Positions 49,501-60,307 of a DNA stretch of 64,000 bases are shown piece by piece; position 1 is the stretch's first letter, and every line of letters starts with the position of its first letter. Location of the stretch: positions 22,942,501 to 23,006,500 of the forward strand of contig OY987269.1 of assembly GCA_963920665.1 (NCBI GenBank). Direction: 5' to 3'. The translations under genes were made by a program, and so were the position numbers. Source of the DNA: Straminergon stramineum (Eukaryota > Streptophyta > Bryopsida > Hypnales > Calliergonaceae). Under the pieces are notes generated by a model. The model saw only the letters and a list, made by a program, of their open reading frames with translations. It was not told where the DNA came from and did not search any database.

Positions 49501-50197
49501 AAGACATTCAACATTTCCAATAAACAACTATTGTCTGATTTTTAAAAAAATTCTCTTTATCTCCAAGAAATGCATTTATCAAGATAAAATTTTGTTTTTT
49601 TCACTAAAAAAATTCATAGATTATTCACATTGTGTCCCAAAAATGCATTCTTAAACAATTCATAATCTCCTTTTGACTACCAATAGACCCTAACAAAATT
49701 ATTGTGGCTCCACAACGAGAACCCTTCTCAATCTTTATTTTGATGATTTTAGATGTTGCCAAGGTAGAGATACCCTTTTCCAAGGGCAAAATAAAAAAAG
49801 TGCCTTGTAAAATCTTGAAAATAAACAAATATTGTATTCAAGATATGTAAGTCATGTACATCAAAATTAGGGCATGATTTTAGAAATCTAATAAGTTCTA
49901 CTTTGGAAAATCATAATTAATTCATATGATATCCAAAAAAGTGTATAATGAAGCATTTTGGAATCTCTTCCAAATCACCAATAAGATCTATGACAATTCA
50001 ATAATAAAAAACTACTCCAAATACCAACAATGTCTACTTGTAGACCCTTCTCCTCACCTCGAATGAAATGAATACCTTTGTTTAGGGTTTGGTCTTATCC
50101 TTCAAAATCGTAACCTTGATTTGCTTCTGATTTGTTGGTTCTTTTCATCCAATTTTTTGGCCTTGGACCCATGGTATATGATGGTATATCTCTCATT
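49501..50197. other. Intergenic, nothing recognised
   Basis: AT-rich, with no gene or bounded element. Confidence 0.35.
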
Positions 50198-50345
50198 TTA
50201 ACCCTATAAGGACGTGCCCCCTATGGTCAAGGTAGTCTCCAAAATTCTCCTATTAGTGGACCAATAGGTGCAATCTCTTTCTTTATAGTCAATAGTGCAG
50301 CCATCCATCAGACCATTCTAGTCCATAGCATCCTTTTAGGATTAA
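50198..50345. mobile_element. Short TTAA-bounded MITE (family C)
   Basis: A 148-bp unit from TTAACCCTATAAGGACG to CATCCTTTTAGGATTAA. The interior phrase GGACCAATAGGTGCA also occurs, inverted, in 53283-53422 and again near 53475. Confidence 0.65.
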
Positions 50346-50617
50346 CCCATATTAGAGTAAAGTCGTCTCAAACACTAAGTATCCAATGGATGATAGAGAA
50401 TCCTTCTCCATTAAACAAAAGCGCGAATAGTAATCCTTGGAATTTTGTGTGAAAAGGAGACCTATGTCTTGGGCATTAGTTTGACCTCCAATGAGTGTTC
50501 TTTAAATTTTTTTAAGCTAAAATGATTCACACAGTACCCCGAAGGGATGATTTCCACGGGGACCAGCCCTGCGTTCCAGGGTTAGTAAGCATTGGGCCTG
50601 CCCCTTCAGTTCTGTTT

Positions 50618-51015
50618 TGTTTTCCTGAAACAAATGAAACGGGACTCTATTGCAGAGACCGGCTTCAGATCTGTCTTAAAAAGACACCTTAAAAAACTCT
50701 CACTGTCAGTTTCATGAGATCCCAGGAGCAGGCAAATTTAGGCTCATTCCACGAGTGAACCTCGTCCCCTCCTCTGAAGTTCGAATTGAAGTTGCCCATT
50801 CCTTGTGGCTCATCAGATCGACAGAATGTTGCTCGGACCAAGAAAGGGAAGAATAATATAATGCGCTCCTTGCATTGCCACCATCAATCAAGTCGCCAAC
50901 TCTCCCGATCCCATTCATTGATGGATTCAAACGATCGAGAATCTTGTGGCTGACGGCCCTTTGTATTTTATCTCTCTGCAATGGAATGCGTTTCATTTGT
51001 TTCAAAAAACAAAAA
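50618..51015. mobile_element. Two retroposon tails in opposite orientation
   Basis: A minus-oriented tail starts at 50618 (T-rich, then AATGAAACGGGACTCTATT at 50633-50651). A plus-oriented tail ends at about 51015, with TGTGGCTGACGGCCCTTTGT at 50945, the hairpin AATGGAATGCGTTTCATT at 50980-50997 and an A-rich end. Whether the 330 bp between them belongs to either element is unclear. Confidence 0.6.
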
Positions 51016-51099
51016 CAAAAAACGACCGAGAACTGAATCATTAAAGATCCTCCACCCACAGAATTTTAGTTCTTCGGATCCGACTCTTCAGGGCCATTA

Positions 51100-51890
51100 A
51101 CTGAACTGAACTGAACTGAAGTACAGAAGTACTGAACTGAACTAGGGAGCCTAAGCTTAAGCTTAAGCTAGCGTCGCATAGCAAGTCAGTTACGGACCAA
51201 GCCACTGGCAAGAAGACTTCATGACAGACAGACAGACATCGCTACTTAGTGACAGTCTTCAGTGGGAGAAAGTCAAGTCAAAGGCCCCGGGGGTGGGGTG
51301 AGACTGAAGGTCCTGCCTTCATCAGTTTCGTTCTCTTCCTTTTTTCTTTTCTTTTTTTTGACACCAATGAAACGGAATTTCATTGCGAAAGAGATAAAAT
51401 TACAAAACCGCCAGCCACAAGTGGCCTGGCGGGGCACAGGCACCCCAGTACCACCCCGACTCCCCACACGACGCAGACCAGGACACAAGGAGCGAGCCAC
51501 AGACTCTTTTTCTTTTTTTGAGACAAATGAAAGTGATTTCATTGCAAAACGTAAAAAATACAAACCCATCAGCCACAGATGGCCTGTCAGGAGAACAAAC
51601 AACAACAGAATCCAACCAACTAAGGACCGGACAGAGGGACGTTCTCTTTCTTTCTTTGTTTCTGCTGATCGACGGAGGGAGACTCGACAGACGACAGTGA
51701 GTGCGCCATCAGTTCAGTCATTACTCTTCAGGAGGCTTTGAGCTTTTATTGACTGAATGTGCACCTTGCTTGCCGGCCCAAGCATTGAGTATCTTACGAC
51801 CTTCAGTACGTCGGTCTGGGAGCTGCGCGCAAGACTGACTGACTGACTGAATGACTGACGGAACGACGGACGGAACGACTGACTGAGGAA
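51100..51890. repeat. GC-rich segment with microsatellites and two minus-oriented retroposon tails
   Basis: ACTGA pentanucleotides (51098-51140), AGCTT repeats (51152-51170), ACAG repeats (51224-51238) and ACTG/ACGG repeats (51831-51880). Two retroposon tails lie inside: hairpins at 51366-51384 and 51526-51543. Each follows a T-rich start and precedes a conserved CAGCCACA(A/G)(G/A)TGGCCTG block at about 51412 and 51571. Confidence 0.65.
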
Positions 51891-52088
51891 CGGAGTCACA
51901 AGTCATACAGAACTATGATAAACTGGCTGGGGTGGGTTTTGTGGAATTTGTAAATTCGTAAATTTTGGAGGGGGGGAGGAAATACACTGCATAACATTGT
52001 TTATCAATGAGGCAGGGGTCCCTTTTGCATCCTTGAGTGAAAAGGGGGTTCCTACAGTGAACAAAGTTGTCTTATGGATGGCTCCTTA

Positions 52089-52251
52089 GCCAACTCCAAT
52101 CCTTGAATTAACCCCATCAAAAGGATGGGCTCTTCACCGTGGAAACCAACCTTTTTGGCACCATGTGGATCAGCCAATCCAATCCTTGATTTAACCCTCG
52201 AAGGATGGGCTTGTCACCATGGAAATTTGTCTTTGGGGTATTGTGTGAATC
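52089..52251. repeat. Two tandem 80-bp units containing TTAACCC motifs
   Basis: Units 52089-52171 and 52172-52251 share CCAATCCTTGA(A/T)TTAACCC, AAGGATGGGCT and TCACC(G/A)TGGAAA, ending TGTG(G/A)ATCA. A third, partial copy of the core begins at 52552. Confidence 0.7.
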
Positions 52252-52422
52252 AATTGCTTAAAAAAATCCACGAGCATTCATTGGTGGTCAAACTATTATG
52301 CAAGACCTCCCCCTTTCACACAAAATTTCAAGGGTGGATGTTTGCACTTTTGTCCTACATAGAAAGTTGGATTCTTTGTCATACATTGGACACTTGGTGT
52401 CCACAAGGTCCTTCAAGGTTAA
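52191..52422. mobile_element. Possible TTAA-bounded element, 232 bp
   Basis: Starts TTAACCCTCGAAGGATGGG and ends GGTCCTTCAAGGTTAA. The left end overlaps the tandem unit above. Confidence 0.4.
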
Positions 52423-52551
52423 CTAGTAAGTCCCTCCTAGGTATCTAGCAAAGCATGATATATACCTTCCCAACATGGTGAGGACCATTATTTAGTTGTA
52501 CAATGTCATGTGGAACTTGAGGAAACAATTTGAACTCCTTACAGAAGTGTA

Positions 52552-53286
52552 TTAACTCTGGAAGGATGGAGCATGTGACCATGTAATTTGTCCTAGATTT
52601 TTTATTTGTTGTTTTCCCTCTATTTTGTAACTAATTTTGAGTAAAGTTATTTTATTTTATTTCATTTGTCAAAGATGAAACTGACCACATGTCTTCCATA
52701 AGTCATAAAGTTTTCAGATTTATTGGTGATGATTTGAAATTATCACAGTGTGTGTGATGAAAAAGTGGAAAAAAGTTCATGTCTTAAACAACATTATCAC
52801 AAAAAATCTGAAAGTTTCATCATAAGTGTATATTATAGGGAAGATTATTACAATGTGATTCAATTTTCCTTATCATTCTATCAATAGGAATTCAATAGAC
52901 CTTGGTAATAGGTCCAATGTTCAAGTTGTAATAAAATATTCATTTTTGTAAATTTCAAGGTGGAGTATAAACTAGACTTGATTTTCTTCATTTCATTAGT
53001 TGAAATCCAATTAAAAAAAGATCATTTTCATAGATGAAAGTCATATATAGTGTGATGAGCTAAAAAGTGTCAAATACACTATAAGGTCATATCTAGCACA
53101 CATATCCAAATTCATAAAAAAAATATGAAAAACACTTATGATGATATTTTTGAGTGCATAATAAGTAGAGAGAACAAGTGGACCACACCAAAAAAATTGG
53201 AAGAAGAAAAATTGATTTTCATCCTCTAAAAAGTTTCCATTAGCATCCAAAGCCAAGATCTGGCTCCTTAGATGTTTCAAGGTTAA
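52552..53286. mobile_element. Possible TTAA-bounded element, 735 bp
   Basis: Starts TTAACTCTGGAAGGATGG and ends TTTCAAGGTTAA. It shares its right TTAA with the left of the short element at 53283-53422, suggesting adjacent insertion at one TTAA. Confidence 0.4.
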
Positions 53287-53422
53287 TTAGCCATACAAGG
53301 ACTATGAGGCCCAAAAGTGGATGATGAATGACTTTTTAAGATTATTATAGAAATGACGAATGCACCTATTGGTCCCAAAACTATAAATACCTTAGTGATA
53401 GGTCTCATTCTTTTGAGATTAA
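53283..53422. mobile_element. Short TTAA-bounded MITE (family C), inverted copy
   Basis: About 140 bp. It carries TGCACCTATTGGTCC in the orientation opposite to 50198-50345. Ends are degraded. Confidence 0.5.
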
Positions 53423-54104
53423 TCCTAAAAAGGAAAGACTTATGAACAAAGTAGTCAACAAAAAAAAGATCCTATTTTTGAACCAATAGGTGCATTCTTC
53501 ATTCCTACAATAGTCTTGAAAATTATCCATCACCCATTTTTTTGGCATTAGTGTTCATTTTGGGTTTTAAGCCATGATCACATGATGTCTTTAGGTTTAT
53601 GCAAAAGAAGGTTATTTATCCATTGTATTAGTGGAAAGTACACCTTGAGATAATCGATATAGTTTACCACAGGTTTGGTGGAATTGGATATACTAGTGAA
53701 ACTCGATGATTTTACTTAATATTTATTACTTAGGCATGTTGTCCACTAGTATTGACAATGGTTCATGTAATCCCTATAAGGTTGAGAAGTCCAAATTAGG
53801 CCTTGTGTTTTTGTACAAGTTTGATCATTTCACAAGGGACTGTTTTGGGTTCTATTTTCATTTATTAATTAATCAAATTATGAAATGTTTGTCATTAATT
53901 GCAATGATACAATATTTGACCTTAGAATTCTAATGAAAAAACTTCTTATTCTCATAGTATAATCACTTTAAGTGTTCCCTTCTCAACCCATTAATCCTTC
54001 ATCATATAGAAAATGCAATAACTATTGGCATTGTCCTATAAGTAACAATTTTCAATTTTGAGTGTGTCTTACTTTCTACAAAACATCCAGTTTGCCTTGC
54101 AAAA
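53423..54104. other. Intergenic, nothing recognised
   Basis: An AT-rich stretch without a gene. A fragment of the family C interior is visible near 53475-53500. Confidence 0.35.
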
Positions 54105-54770
54105 ATTTGCCAACATTTGTTTCCTCCCACGAGCTTGTAGTGGCAAAAAACCTCACAATTTGACCATCCTTAATTTGATGTGCATCATTCACCTCTCATT
54201 AAGGTGGGCCCTTCAAATGCATCGGTGACCCTGAGCTGTAATCATCACTTTGGATGCACCTCCAAAATCAATATGTATATATTTGGAGGAATTGATTTTG
54301 GAATCTTAACAAAAAAAAACTTTGACATTAGAGGAGTTTTGGGGGGTCTAGAGGGCTACGTGTTCCCTTGGGTTCCTAGACCCTAGGATCTATCCCACAG
54401 CAACAACTTGACGTGGCACAGAGACTACCAAGTCACTTTTTTTTAAAAAAAATTTAACTTTCTTTTACATTTTACATTTTACATTTTTTTTAAATAAAAA
54501 AATAAAAATTTTGACAACGGCCGTTTCTGGATTGCTAGGGTAACAACGCTGGGAACAAGCCCGAAATAGCCTTCCAGACCCCCCAAGACTCCTCTAATAC
54601 CCCTTAAAACTTTAGCATATATTATCCAAATGTTGCATTCTTTGTTGCGTTTGAACCTCCTATTACTCGCCAACAAGAAAATATGAAGATTTGATCAATC
54701 TAATAATAGTAATTAGGGAAAATAGCAAAAAGTGGAAATTTAGGGGAGCCCCACCTTAAGGAAGACCAAC
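54105..54770. repeat. Interspersed repeat, partners at 55860-55965 and 58690-58905
   Basis: The left part (GACCATCCTTAATTTGATGT, ATCATTCACCTCTCATT) recurs near 55917-55965. The right parts (CACCTCCAAAATCAATATGT; AACAAGAAAATATGAAGATT) recur at 58.73-58.90 kb. It is interrupted by the element at 54331-54594. Confidence 0.6.
54331..54594. mobile_element. TA-flanked fold-back MITE inside an older repeat
   Basis: 264 bp with ends GAGGAGTTTTGGGGGGTCTA and, inversely, GAGGAGTCTTGGGGGGTCTG. TA lies on each side (54329-54330 and 54595-54596). The inverted homology continues inward to GTTCCC. The related repeat at about 58765 has no insert. Confidence 0.75.
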
Positions 54771-55988
54771 CCATTTCTATTTGATGTCCAAATCCGTCAT
54801 CCTACTTTTGGCCCCAATTTTGTCTAAAAAATCATCTAAATCCATTCATTTTTCAGCAAAATCATTGCATAAATGCCAGATAGGGATAATGCATCAATTC
54901 TTTAATGGTGAACACTAAAGTACCATTGGATACATGGGAGTTTGGTTATGGGTTGTTTATAGGATGTCATGACTACACTATGAATGATTTTGTAATTTCA
55001 AGGCATGCCACTTTAGAAATTCATAGAATTTACAATTTTAATCAGAAAATTACAATTCTACTTGGGTTTGATTTGAGAATCAAGCGCACACCTCTGAAAA
55101 ATATATGCCCTTTGGGAGTTGGACCCAAGATATTCAAATTGCTAGTTTGTATAGTAGTAGGCTTGTCTACCTTATGTCTTTGATCCTCTAATTTTCCCTT
55201 TTTCAATATGGGTCCATTTCAAGCTTTCAACATGAAGTTGTTCACAATTCATGCTAAAATTTCTTCTAGACATTCTCGTTCTTATTTGACTAATGGAAGG
55301 TTCCGCATTTGGATATGCAAAAGAAGGAAATGTTTTAGAAATTGTTATTTGGATTGAAAATGTCATTTTTGAGTGTTTTTTGACAAAAATAAAATTGGCC
55401 TAAAGACTTTAGGGGTTAAAATTGGAAGGATTGGTTAAGCAATTCATTTTTTATCATTTAGTTATATGAAAAATATTAAATGATTCTTCTCAATTGTTGG
55501 CAATCCTTCAAATAGTCTTGGAAGTTGAATGGTTTTCTTCATTGCATAAAAAAGTGATAGTCATAGCCTTCCGTAATTTTCATAGTGTCCTTGATTGGTT
55601 GTAAGGTTAGAGGATTGAATTTGAATTCTGCATCATGTAGTGGATATGTCATGGGGTCAAACTATATAGGTATTTTTCCCAACATTTTGACTTTCTTTAT
55701 GTTCGATCATCCTCAGATTTGGCAAAGTGTTTTATGAATTTCCAAAACCATTCAACTTCAATAGATTTAAGTATTTTTTTGCTTAGACTAAGGTATGCAA
55801 CACTTTCAATTCCATGATTGCCCACTTCTTGTAAAGCATCTAGTCCACACTCCAAGATTTTGGCCCCATTTGTTCCCTCCCACTCACTCCCTGTGGCACA
55901 AATTAAATCTCACAATTAGACCATCTTTATTTAATGTACATCATTCACCTCTCATTATATCTTCGATTCACATATTTGCATCAACCTT
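54771..55988. other. Intergenic with a family A end fragment
   Basis: No gene. A right-end fragment of the family A element lies at about 55355-55419 (CATTTTTGAGTG, TTTAGGGGTTAA); its left end was not found. A second copy of the repeat at 54105 lies at 55860-55965. Confidence 0.45.
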
Positions 55989-56150
55989 GGTTCAATGGCT
56001 TTGGTTTTGACACAATGATGAGGTGGTCATGAGTTCAAACTTGGGTGTTGGTGAGGCACTTACCACTATAATCCACGCAATTGCAGTGTACAGGGTGCTA
56101 TAATTACCTTGTTGTAATATGGGGACCTCAAAATTTCTTGAGTGAAGAAA
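55989..56150 (+). mobile_element. Possible tRNA-derived SINE head
   Basis: GGTTCAATGGC at 55989-55999 resembles a pol III A box. GGTCATGAGTTCAAACTTGG at 56024-56043 resembles the B box of plant SINEs, about 35 nt away. It lacks a recognised tail. Weak by-eye evidence. Confidence 0.35.
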
Positions 56151-56594
56151 CATGTTTGTTCTTTATTATAGGATCTAAGTTACCTCTGAATGGAGGAAGA
56201 ATCAAGGATGAAATTTGCCATCTAAATTGTCCATGAGGCTTAGATAGTTGAGTCATCCCCAACATACGCTTTGTTCATATAGGTGTTTTAGACTGGAGTT
56301 ACCCTTGTCTTAGATTCTCTAATATGTTACCGAGTCCCAGGAAATGAACATCTGTCCAACTCCAGATGGGATGACAATAATGTCCCTTTCCCAATAAGGT
56401 TTCATGTCAAGTTTTCAACATGAAGTGAGTAGCCATTAACTTAACCACTTTCTAATGAACTTTTAAATTAAATTAAATTAAAATTTCCTTTCCCAGTCAA
56501 TCATGAAACCAAAGCAAAAATGATAAGCTTGGAGACTCCCTGAGTGAATGACCCTCCACATCATGTGCTTGAGCTTGGACAGACCACTGCTAAG

Positions 56595-57150
56595 TTAACC
56601 CTTGAACGTCTAGAATCATCCTCCAATTATTCCTCCTGCCCTGCCCTTGGGCGTGTATCTGCCCTCGGGCATCCCTTTTCAGTAAAATCCCCCCTAGAAT
56701 GGGTTTCCTCTAATGTCTAGAATCATCTCCAAAATTGATGATTTGAGAAAAATCATTATAAAGTTCAATGTGGAAGCATACTTAGGATTTGATCAAACAA
56801 TAAAAGTTGTAGATTTTTATTTTTAGATTCCATCTATATGGTTAGATTCACCAATGCTATCACCAATCTTTTTTTTGAAATTTTTGTGTTCTTTAAATCT
56901 ATAACCTCATTTTGGCAAATCTAGTTTTGAACTAAAGTCCATGTTGTTTGACCACTTGACATCCTTGCACATTTATAATTTTAGAGAAATATGTACTCTA
57001 GTAACACCAAATCCAACCCTTAGATAGGACAACTGGATAATGTATCTCCACAAATTAGAATAACTTTCATCCAAGTAGGTAGGAGGATGAAACTCAAGTT
57101 TTGATTTGTTCATAGTTCCAAAAATGGACGCCGGAGTGCTTAAGGGTTAA
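56595..57150. mobile_element. Possible TTAA-bounded element, 556 bp
   Basis: Starts TTAACCCTTGAACGTCTAG and ends GCTTAAGGGTTAA. The TIR match is good for only about nine bases, and no second copy was identified. Confidence 0.4.
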
Positions 57151-57179
57151 GTGATGTACAACCTTCACTTTTCTTTTCT

Positions 57180-57265
57180 TTTCTTATTCTTTTTTGCACA
57201 AATGAAACGAAATTTCATTGCAAAGAAGGAAAGTTACAAACCGGCCAGCCACACTACCTTCCCTT
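57180..57265 (-). mobile_element. Retroposon 3' tail, minus orientation
   Basis: A T-rich start, hairpin AATGAAACGAAATTTCATT at 57201-57219, then TTACAAACCGGCCAGCCACA, the conserved block seen in other copies. The GC-rich sequence up to about 57350 may be more of the same element. Confidence 0.7.
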
Positions 57266-58261
57266 ATCCTGCCTCTATGGATACTCTACCCGCCCCGCGC
57301 ATCAACTGACTAGCTCCCCTCCCAACTGAGATAGTCTGAGCCCCTGAGATCTTTGCTTTCCCAATCAGGTGGGCATCAACGATCCCCAAACTGGCTAAAT
57401 TTCGCTTAGTTGCTACATAATTTCTTCATGCCCTCAGTGTTAATTTCAAAAAAATCTTCCAAAAATGAACATTTGACTAATTTCCCTGAAGCGATTCTCA
57501 GATCGTTGGTGGGCATTCCACCCCCTCCCACCCCACCTGGAGGTTCAAGCATCCTATGTAAGGTAAAACAGCCCATTATGGATCAAATGGGGGGTTTGCC
57601 CTCTTGTCATTTCTAAAATGTTCTACTTTTTCTTTTTCCAGAGGAAGTCAAGTGATAGAAATGGCGAGAGCATTTAAAACTATATTTTTTCAACAAAATG
57701 TGAATTTGTTATGAATTTTTGAAGTGTTTAGCCCATCACAACTTAAAAGAGTCTGTAGATTACCCCAAAACCAACCAAAACTTATCCATAGCATTCATCT
57801 TACTCACCTATTGCAATCAAAATATTTTATAACTCAAAAGACCTGAAAAGGCACTTCCTACAATGAACTAATACTAAAAAATTGAAAGTTCCTATTGCAG
57901 TCACTAATTACTCCATTCCAGTTCGCTAAAACATTGAATGTGACCCAAATCTCAATAACTAAAAAAAACCCATAGTAGGGTCATTCTTAGGAGTCCGCAA
58001 TGGGTTGTTTTACCTTGACTGATGCCAGATTGCCAGCCCTTTTAATTTCATTTTTTCCACACTCTTCCACCCTTTTGGAGGTTGTCCCTGTTGTTTTGCT
58101 CTTGTTTTGAGTTACATATCTCAACCCAAATCAAAATTTTCCTCGTTGTCCGGCTGCCCATTAGTCAAAGTCTGTCATAACCACTCATGTCACAAAAATA
58201 CAGCCTTGTCCAAATTAAAGAGAGGGAGAGGGTTCAGACCATAAGTTACTAACCTTACCAA
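57266..58261. other. Intergenic, nothing recognised
   Basis: Possibly the remaining body of the preceding retroposon to about 57.4 kb. No gene seen. Confidence 0.35.
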
Positions 58262-58500
58262 AATCGGCTGTCATGAGCCTACTAAATAATTTCTTTGTGG
58301 CTGGCCGGCCTAGTATTGTTCCTTTGCAATGAAATTTGGTTTCATTCGTTCCAAAAAAATTTAAAAAATGGGCCAACCACTTTTTTTTATTTTATCAATG
58401 AAACGAAATTTTCTGGGACCTATTTTTTTTTTTTCTTTACACAAGCAAAGTAAACTTTACTGCAAGAGGAGAATAGAAAACAACCCAGCCACACACCATT
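58262..58500. mobile_element. Three retroposon tails in a row
   Basis: A plus copy has TTGTGGCTGGCCGGCC at 58297, hairpin AATGAAATTTGGTTTCATT at 58328-58346 and poly(A). A minus copy at 58380-58415 has its hairpin cut. Another minus copy has a T run at 58424, hairpin AGCAAAGTAAACTTTACT at 58444-58461 and CCCAGCCACA at 58484. Confidence 0.7.
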
Positions 58501-58689
58501 TTTAGACTTAAAGATGGGTTTCATTATGAAGAGGGAGGATCTCTGACTTCTTTTAGAAGTCAGCATGCACAATGAGTTTGTTCCATTTAGGATCCCACAT
58601 CATGGCTCCTGCTCTGCTGGGCGAGGATGCTGAATTCCTTTAACTTATTTGGGACAAGGAAGAAAGCATTTGTCATGGGAGCCATGAAT

Positions 58690-58905
58690 GGCACCCTGCC
58701 TCCAGTATCATCACTCTGTGCACATCTCCAAAATCAACATGTATGTATGTTGAAAAAATGATTTCGGAATATCTACCAATTGTCATGTCCTTTGGTGCAT
58801 TGGAACCTCCAGTCTCACTTGTCGACAGGAAAATATGAAAATGTAACCAGTCTCATAATAGTAAATAGGCACAGTAGCAAAATGTGGTGTTTGGGGGGAG
58901 GATAT
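58690..58905. repeat. Interspersed repeat, uninterrupted partner of 54105-54770
   Basis: Carries CTCCAAAATCAACATGTATG, then without interruption the region matching 54600-54770 (GACAGGAAAATATGAAAATG, CTCATAATAGTAA). It serves as the empty site for the insert at 54331-54594. Confidence 0.6.
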
Positions 58906-58919
58906 CCACCTAACTTTCA

Positions 58920-59330
58920 TCAATGGATGGACAAATAAAACATGCAAAATTTTGTGGATGAAGATGTATTTGGTTGTCCAAAAGTGTGCGCATTCATTGG
59001 AGAGAAACTATGGACGGTGTCAGCAAAGATTTTATAGCAATTTATTTGTTAGGAAAGGAGGAATGTTTTGTGAAATTTCACTACATTATTTTGTATTGCT
59101 TCTAGGTTGGCAAAAATTAGAACAAAAAGTAACCTTGCTCTAGTGTCGGTGGGTCATGAGAGTGACACAAGGAGGAGTACATATCCTTTTTTTGAAATTT
59201 TGTTTCTTTGGGTCACTATGAAAAGCGGTGTTCATTGGTGCAATGGAACTATTTACATTCATGGATGTGGATGGAAATATAGAATATGGATAGAAATGGA
59301 ATTATTTGTCTAAAAGTGTGTAAAATCTTG
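58920..59330. repeat. Two direct copies of a short interspersed repeat
   Basis: Copies near 58920-58990 and 59235-59320 share CATGGATG-rich starts and TTGTC(C/T)(A/T)AAAAGTGTG. An inverted third copy lies at 38555-38690. Confidence 0.5.
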
Positions 59331-59368
59331 CAAAAAAGAGCAATATTGTTTCAAGATTTTCTACCACT

Positions 59369-60307
59369 TTAACCCCTAAAAGACCAACTTGCTAAATTTG
59401 GCAACAAAGTAATTTTAGGTAGGTACATGTGACTGGAGATTTTCATGTTTTGGGTCCAAAATTTAATAGAAGGTGTAGATGAGAAGTATCTTTTATGTGT
59501 ACTAAAATTCAAGACATTTGGACGTATGTGTCAAAAGTTATGGCCCAATATGTTACTTTTTTCATAAATGGGCAATTTAGGCAGATAAAATTAAAATCAC
59601 TTTTTTCAAAAACAAAAATTTGAAATTGGTTTTCAAGATTTATACATTCATAGAAAGCTTTGAATCATTCCATTTGGATCGATGAGATGAAAGCTGTAAG
59701 GAGTTTTTGTTTGCAGGTAGTTCTACATTCTCTACTCTAGCATAAACTTCTCTACTCTGAAGTCCTTTATTTTACTCAATTTTTAATATTTTTGGAAAAA
59801 AATCAAATCATAGGATGTAGATTTTTTATTACAACATTACAACCATTGAGATTGGCATTCTTCAATTCCATAACTAAATTCTTAACAATTTCATATTTCG
59901 AATCTTGCTCTACTTTTTTTCTACTTACTATTTTTTTCCTATGTTGTGTACAATTCCAAATGATCTGAAATTTTTCAAGCATATAGCCAACTAACCTTGA
60001 AGAATGAATCTAAAGAAGCACTACCATTTTGGACATTTTCCCATATAAATGTGGGTTTATGAAGTGCAGCTGCTTGATTTTTTGTAGGGGCAAAAAAAGG
60101 ATTTATATGAATTCAAAAGTTCATATCTTGCAATCCATGTGGTAGAAATTTCTGAAATTTTTTTCCACATGTTCTCAAATCAATGAATTGCAAGACCCTA
60201 CATATCAGTTACATGTGTCACTAAATGTTTTTACCCAAAATTTGGTACTTCTACTAGAAATGGCAGTTTTGGAGTGTTTTTGGTGAAAACATAGTCAAGG
60301 AACTTAA
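59369..60307. mobile_element. TTAA element family A copy 4, diverged
   Basis: 939 bp beginning TTAACCCCTAAAAGACCA. It has the conserved AGAAATGGCAGTTTTGGAGT near the right end and TTAA at the end (CAAGGAACTTAA). The right inverted repeat is degraded. Length equals the intact copies. Confidence 0.7.

Noticed and set aside
51262..51741. 159-codon plus-strand frame
   Set aside because: It runs through two retroposon tails and microsatellites, and its residues come from the hairpin and poly(T) sequence.
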